From positions 1 through 9,245 of the forward strand of contig JBMFHR010000034.1 in the NCBI GenBank assembly GCA_049976725.1: a stretch of DNA of 9,245 nucleotides, in the 5' to 3' direction. The DNA comes from Conexivisphaera sp049976725 (GTDB lineage: Archaea; Thermoproteota; Nitrososphaeria; Conexivisphaerales; Conexivisphaeraceae). Numbering within the stretch: position 1 is the first letter of the stretch; the number at the start of each line of letters is the position of its first letter. The translations under genes and the position numbers were made by a program. Of the stretch, positions 6,185 through 9,245 are shown in pieces. Below the pieces are notes generated by a model. It had not been told where the DNA came from. It searched no databases and was given only the letters and a program-made list of their open reading frames with translations.

Positions 6185-6520
6185 GCGCTGCTGTATCCTG
6201 AGTATGGCGGCCGCCAGGTCGCCGCCGGACTCGATCAGCGCCTGTATGGCCTCGTCCCTCGAGGCCCCTGTCTGGTCCATGACGAGCTTCACGTCCTCCT
6301 CCGAGAGGGAAACCTCCTCTTCCTCCGGCGCCTCCTCCTTGCCCATCACGTTGTAGATGACCACCTCCTTGTCCCTCGTCCTCATCCGGTACACGGCCGG
6401 GTTCCTGATGCGTATGGTCCTGCCGTCGCTCATGCGCATGGTGACCTCCTCCACGCCCTCCACCTCCTCCACGCTCAGGCCCATCCTCTCCATCATCCTG
6501 CGGGCCTGCCTGTTCGACAT
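6173..6520 (-). CDS. nascent polypeptide-associated complex protein (archaeal NAC)
   Basis: Archaeal NAC is a homodimer that binds near the ribosome exit and contacts emerging polypeptides. The 115-residue product shows the basic N-terminal ribosome-contact segment (RQARRMMERMG), the NAC barrel (about 18-66, VEGVEEVTMRMSDGRTIRI and KEVVIYNVMG), an acidic linker (EAPEEEE) and a C-terminal UBA domain (about 77-112, VKLVMDQTGASRDEAIQALI). Length matches the family. ATG 6520 is chosen because homologues start with this segment; the frame stays open upstream to 6670 but that part runs into the kinase gene and looks like antisense-composition protein. No Shine-Dalgarno sequence is seen, and a TATA-like box lies 33 bp upstream. 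The last codons overlap the end of the convergent regulator gene by 12 bp. Confidence 0.95.
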   Translation of the reverse strand: MSNRQARRMMERMGLSVEEVEGVEEVTMRMSDGRTIRIRNPAVYRMRTRDKEVVIYNVMGKEEAPEEEEVSLSEEDVKLVMDQTGASRDEAIQALIESGGDLAAAILRIQQRSGH

Positions 6521-6549
6521 CAACGATCGCCAATGTGCGCCGGGGGCTC

Positions 6550-6557
6550 CTATAATC
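6550..6557 (-). promoter_or_regulatory. TATA box for the NAC gene
   Basis: GATTATAG on the minus strand is centred about 33 bp upstream of ATG 6520, within the 37 bp gap behind the kinase gene. It would give a leader of only a few bases, so NAC can be expressed independently of the upstream operon. Confidence 0.5.
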
Positions 6558-7325
6558 CTATCGGGCCTGGATTCCCAGGGCCTCCAGCACCTCCTCGTAG
6601 GAGGCGTCGGAGGGGCGCTCCTTGTACGACCTGAGCGCGCCCAGCAGCTTCCCCTCCACAGACGCGCCAATCATGCGCGCGATCGCGCCCGCCAGGGACG
6701 TCACGTTCGAGGTCCTCCGGGAGGCGCTCGCCGACCCGAAGTCCAGGATCTCCGCCCCCTCGGCCGTGACCATAACGTGATCCCCCGGATGGTGCAGCTC
6801 GCCGTGGTCCACGCCGATCGAGTCGAGCGCCCTCGCCTCATCGAGCGCTGCCCTGATGGGCCTCGCGGCGGCCGGCGAGCGCGGGCCGATCCTGCGCAGG
6901 TGCTCCGCCAGGGCCTCCCCCTCCACCAGCTCCATCAGCACCACGTCGTCCATCCATCCTATCAGGCCCGGCCCGACGCCGACCGAGTTGGCCGCGCGGA
7001 GCATCCTCGCCTCCATCCTCATGTCCGGGGCGGGGGAGTCAACCCTCCTGATCTTCGCGGCGGCCGGCCTCCCGCCCACCGAGCACAGGAGGACGATCGA
7101 CGACTTGCCCTTGCCCAGGACCGCGAGGTTCCCCACCAGCGACCTGCCCGCGAGCGCCACGCCCTCCACGCCCAGCGCCTCAAGCTCCTCCGCCACCCTG
7201 AGGGCGGTGCCAGCGTCCCCGCTCGGGTAGGCCAGAAGCACCGGCGCCTCCGACGCTATCGCGAGCGGCCTATACAAGCGGGCGCCCCGAGGCGATCCCG
7301 ACGAGGCCCCTCCGGGCGGACTCAC
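6558..7325 (-). CDS. predicted Ser/Thr-type protein kinase (COG2112-like)
   Basis: This is a small archaeal protein-kinase-like protein of 255 residues from GTG 7325. Landmarks are a glycine/lysine loop GKGKSS (71-76), the probable ATP-contacting Lys91 in AAAKIRR, the helix-C Glu105 in MRMEARML, a hinge-like VLMELVEG (129-136), the catalytic-loop equivalent DHGELHHPGDHV (173-184), and the metal-binding DFG (195-197). The catalytic loop has Glu176 where most kinases have Asp, in a HGEL context that I recall as typical of this archaeal family. The substrate is unknown. The start is uncertain. GTG 7325 has GGAGGTGAT eight bases upstream but overlaps the CCA-adding gene by 56 bp and adds a low-complexity Ser/Pro/Gly segment. 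TTG 7277, overlapping by only 8 bp, lacks such a site but keeps the conserved core. Overlap with the upstream gene indicates cotranscription and coupled translation. Roles in tRNA or translation control are guesses from context. Confidence 0.82.
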   Translation of the reverse strand: MSPPGGASSGSPRGARLYRPLAIASEAPVLLAYPSGDAGTALRVAEELEALGVEGVALAGRSLVGNLAVLGKGKSSIVLLCSVGGRPAAAKIRRVDSPAPDMRMEARMLRAANSVGVGPGLIGWMDDVVLMELVEGEALAEHLRRIGPRSPAAARPIRAALDEARALDSIGVDHGELHHPGDHVMVTAEGAEILDFGSASASRRTSNVTSLAGAIARMIGASVEGKLLGALRSYKERPSDASYEEVLEALGIQAR

Positions 7326-8628
7326 GGCCGCGCATCACCTCCTCTCCCTCCAGCACCTCCGCCGAGCGGAGTTCCTCCTCGAGCCCCCTCGCCGCGCCCG
7401 CCAGCCTCACGGGATCCTCCAGCGCCCTGCGCAGCTCCTCCCGGGCGATCCTGCCGCCCGAAGACCTGACGGAGTACAGGTAGCCGTCCTCGCCGGTCCA
7501 GACGGGCCCCCTCCCCCTGGAGGACTCAAGGAACCTCCTCCTGGCGCCTGCCATGAGAACGTGCGGCCCCCTCCTGAGCACGTGCCTGCAGCACTCCAGG
7601 GAATCGAGCAGGAACGCCATCGCCACGCTGTCGTCGTCCTCCCCAGCCGCGCTGGCCAGCACCTCGAAGCCCCTCGACCGCAGGTACCCCGCGAGGCCCC
7701 TCATCGTCCTCCAGACCTCCCCCCAGAGGATGTCCTCGGGCTTCTCGGGCTTCCTGATCACGACCGCGAGGGAGTCGCGGGCCACGTCCTCCAGCCCAAG
7801 CGGCGAGCCGGCCTCGATCGGTTCCTCGAAGAATTTGGTGTCGGGCTCCTCCAGGAACATCTCCGAGGCCACTACGAACCTGCCGAGGCTCCACGCGGAC
7901 ACCGCCGCGCCGAGGTTCCTCCTCTGGTCCACGGGATCCGGCACCACCAGGAGGGCTCCCCTGTGAATGGCCGCAACGTCCGCCTGGAGCGGCTCCGGCG
8001 ACACGACCTCCCCGGGCCTCCAGGAGGCGGCAGCCCTCATGAGCCCGACGAGGTTCCCGTAACTCAGCGTGAGGACCTCAACCAAGTACCCGCTGAAGCC
8101 CCGCACCTTTATCTCGGCACCGTAAATTCCCTGCGCCCTCATGAAGGCCTTGGTGGCCCTTATCTCATCCCTCAGTGGATCGTTCAGCCTGCCGAGGAGG
8201 TACTCGGTGTGGTAGGGCGACCTGTCCGCCGCGCTCATCCAGGAGCCGCGGGGCACGCGGTAGCATGGGACCACTTCCACCCTTATTCCCTCCACCTCCC
8301 CGCTCATGTATGGGTGCTCGGCGTACCTCCTCTCGACGCGCCCGGCGCCGGCGAGCTCCAGCGCCCTCTCGGCCGCCCTCAGTCCCTCGGCCTCTAGGTC
8401 GGTCCCCGGCTCTAGGAGGAGGAAGACGTCCACGTCGGCGTGCCCGGCCAGCCAGGTGTCGTGCGCGTACGACCCCCCCAGCCTCGCCTCCCCCCTGAGC
8501 CCCAGGTCGGCCAGGGCGCGCGAGGCCGCCTCGAGCGCCCTAGCGGCCACGCCGTCCGCGCGGCGCCTCTCCTCGGGGGAGGGCCTCAGCCTGGCCTTAA
8601 CCTCCTCCACTACCTCCTCCGCCCTCAA
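7270..8628 (-). CDS. cca: CCA-adding enzyme (archaeal class I tRNA nucleotidyltransferase)
   Basis: This enzyme adds or repairs the 3'-terminal CCA of tRNAs without a nucleic-acid template. The tRNA-Pro in this window does not encode its CCA end and so would need it. The 452-residue product matches the archaeal family length. The nucleotidyltransferase signature GGSYAHDTWLAGHADVDVF (51-69) carries Gly51-Ser53 and the metal carboxylates Asp65 and Asp67. The third carboxylate position, in the segment VEVVPCY, appears as Glu118. The tRNA-binding middle region includes RDEIRATKAFMRAQGIYG and KVRGFSGYLVEVLTLSYG. The start is TTG 8628, the first standard start after the in-frame TAG; a GAGGTG lies 10 bases upstream. 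It overlaps the end of thpR by 32 bp and is itself overlapped by the kinase gene, so thpR, cca and the kinase are probably one transcript. A GTG at 8610 is the alternative start. Confidence 0.95.
   Translation of the reverse strand: MRAEEVVEEVKARLRPSPEERRRADGVAARALEAASRALADLGLRGEARLGGSYAHDTWLAGHADVDVFLLLEPGTDLEAEGLRAAERALELAGAGRVERRYAEHPYMSGEVEGIRVEVVPCYRVPRGSWMSAADRSPYHTEYLLGRLNDPLRDEIRATKAFMRAQGIYGAEIKVRGFSGYLVEVLTLSYGNLVGLMRAAASWRPGEVVSPEPLQADVAAIHRGALLVVPDPVDQRRNLGAAVSAWSLGRFVVASEMFLEEPDTKFFEEPIEAGSPLGLEDVARDSLAVVIRKPEKPEDILWGEVWRTMRGLAGYLRSRGFEVLASAAGEDDDSVAMAFLLDSLECCRHVLRRGPHVLMAGARRRFLESSRGRGPVWTGEDGYLYSVRSSGGRIAREELRRALEDPVRLAGAARGLEEELRSAEVLEGEEVMRGRESARRGLVGIASGRPLV
7334..7342 (-). 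promoter_or_regulatory. Shine-Dalgarno-like GGAGGTGAT before the kinase GTG start
   Basis: The minus strand reads GGAGGTGAT, an uninterrupted match to the usual archaeal 16S 3'-end complement. It lies eight bases before GTG 7325, inside the CCA-adding gene where it also encodes Glu-Val-Met. It supports GTG 7325 as a start, but the coding constraint means it could be coincidental. Confidence 0.4.
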
Positions 8629-9175
8629 CCAGCGGGTACACCTCTATGTCGGTGTACACGGGGCCCGTCCTCGTCAGGACGCTCCTCTTCAGCTTGAACT
8701 CCGACACCGTGAGGCGCCCGAAGTCGTAGTCGCCGTACTCGCTGAACAGCTCCGTGCCGCCGCGGGCCGGCCCCTTGACCCTCGCTATCGTCAGGTGCGC
8801 CGTGAAGCCCTCCTCGTCCCTCGGGACGAGGCCCCTCAGCGCCTCCTCAACGCTCTCCCTCAGCTCCCTCAGCTCCCTCTCCCCCTCCTCCACGCCTATC
8901 CATATGACGCGGGGGTTCCTCGGCGAGGGGAACGCCCCGAGCCCCCTGAGCGTCGCCGTGAACCGGTGGTACCTGACGCCCCTCAGCGCCTCCCTTATCC
9001 TCTGCAGGCGCTCCTCCTCCACCTCCCCTATGAACTTAAGTGTTAGGTGCAGGTTCTCCTCCTCCACGGGCTTCACCCTCATCGCGCCCACCAGCGCCCT
9101 CGTTATCTCCTCGTACGCCCTCAGCCTGTCCCCCTCGAGCCTCACGTCGACCGCGACGAAGCACCTGACCGGCAT
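8597..9175 (-). CDS. thpR: RNA 2',3'-cyclic phosphodiesterase / 2'-5' RNA ligase family protein
   Basis: A member of the 2H phosphoesterase superfamily that opens 2',3'-cyclic phosphates or joins RNA ends through 2'-5' bonds. Both catalytic HxT motifs are present: HLTL at 43-46 and HLTI at 127-130, each inside the expected strands (ENLHLTLKFIGEV and GFTAHLTIARVKG). The rest of the fold is intact and the length of 192 residues is normal. The C-terminus ends in a glycine tail (EGGGGSGGG), unusual for the family, which comes from the stretch shared with the start of cca. ATG 9175 is the first codon of a typical N-terminus (MPVRCFVAVD). GGGAGG lies directly against the ATG, too close to act as a Shine-Dalgarno site, while a TATA-like box sits 30 bp upstream. 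It heads the thpR-cca-kinase unit, in keeping with a role in tRNA or RNA-end metabolism. Confidence 0.93.
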   Translation of the reverse strand: MPVRCFVAVDVRLEGDRLRAYEEITRALVGAMRVKPVEEENLHLTLKFIGEVEEERLQRIREALRGVRYHRFTATLRGLGAFPSPRNPRVIWIGVEEGERELRELRESVEEALRGLVPRDEEGFTAHLTIARVKGPARGGTELFSEYGDYDFGRLTVSEFKLKRSVLTRTGPVYTDIEVYPLVEGGGGSGGG

Positions 9176-9200
9176 CCTCCCGCCACAGGGGCTCCGGGGG

Positions 9201-9210
9201 TTTTAACTTT
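9201..9210 (-). promoter_or_regulatory. TATA box for the thpR-cca-kinase unit
   Basis: AAAGTTAAAA on the minus strand is centred about 30 bp upstream of ATG 9175. Transcription would begin within a few bases of the start codon. The remaining bases 9211-9245 show nothing I can assign. Confidence 0.55.
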
Positions 9211-9245
9211 GGGGCTGTTCCATTGAATACTGGTCAGATTAGGCC

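Noticed and set aside
7469..8697. Several reading frames opposite the CCA-adding gene
   Set aside because: They are antisense shadows in GC-rich DNA, without domains or start signals.
1..9245. CRISPR arrays, insertion sequences or phage genes
   Set aside because: No regularly spaced repeats, transposase or integrase motifs, or terminal inverted repeats were seen on either strand.

Overview
This is a very GC-rich archaeal window. Archaeal markers are a nascent polypeptide-associated complex (NAC) protein with NAC plus UBA domains, a class I (archaeal-type) CCA-adding enzyme, a kinase of the family I recall as COG2112, an archaeal-type tRNA-Pro, AGG/ATA-rich codon use, and AT-rich TATA-like boxes about 27-33 bp upstream of start codons. 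The proteins look most like those of Thermoproteota (TACK) lineages, but the exact group cannot be fixed from sequence alone. Coding density is high: there are nine protein genes and one tRNA gene.

Left part (1-3410): a 2-methylcitrate module. A citrate/2-methylcitrate synthase on the + strand meets, tail to tail, a two-gene minus-strand unit running from prpD (2-methylcitrate dehydratase family) into prpB (2-methylisocitrate lyase). The stop codons overlap by 6 bp. Together the three enzymes could turn propionyl-CoA plus oxaloacetate into pyruvate plus succinate, with aconitase supplied elsewhere.

Middle (3410-6184): the prpD promoter is divergent from an intronless tRNA-Pro(TGG). Then come a small metallo-beta-lactamase-fold hydrolase with its own promoter and the most unusual gene of the window, a 582-residue protein. 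It reads as winged helix-turn-helix, then ATP-cone, then a degenerate class III (anaerobic) ribonucleotide reductase NrdD-like region, then a zinc ribbon. It has no cysteine outside the zinc ribbon and no recognisable glycyl-radical motif, so it looks like a reductase relic recruited as a nucleotide-sensing transcription factor. The AT-rich stretch upstream holds an imperfect dyad between the TATA box and the inferred transcription start, a natural place for autoregulation.

Right part (6173-9175, all minus strand): a compact information-processing cluster read from right to left. ThpR (2'-5' RNA ligase / cyclic phosphodiesterase family) is followed by the CCA-adding enzyme and a predicted protein kinase, with overlapping ends, and then by a separately promoted NAC gene. 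The NAC gene converges on the regulator and overlaps its last 12 bp.

Transcription-unit leaders (citrate synthase, prpD, hydrolase, NAC, thpR) have no usable Shine-Dalgarno sequence and a TATA-like box at leaderless spacing. Genes inside units, and the regulator gene, have Shine-Dalgarno-like sequences instead.
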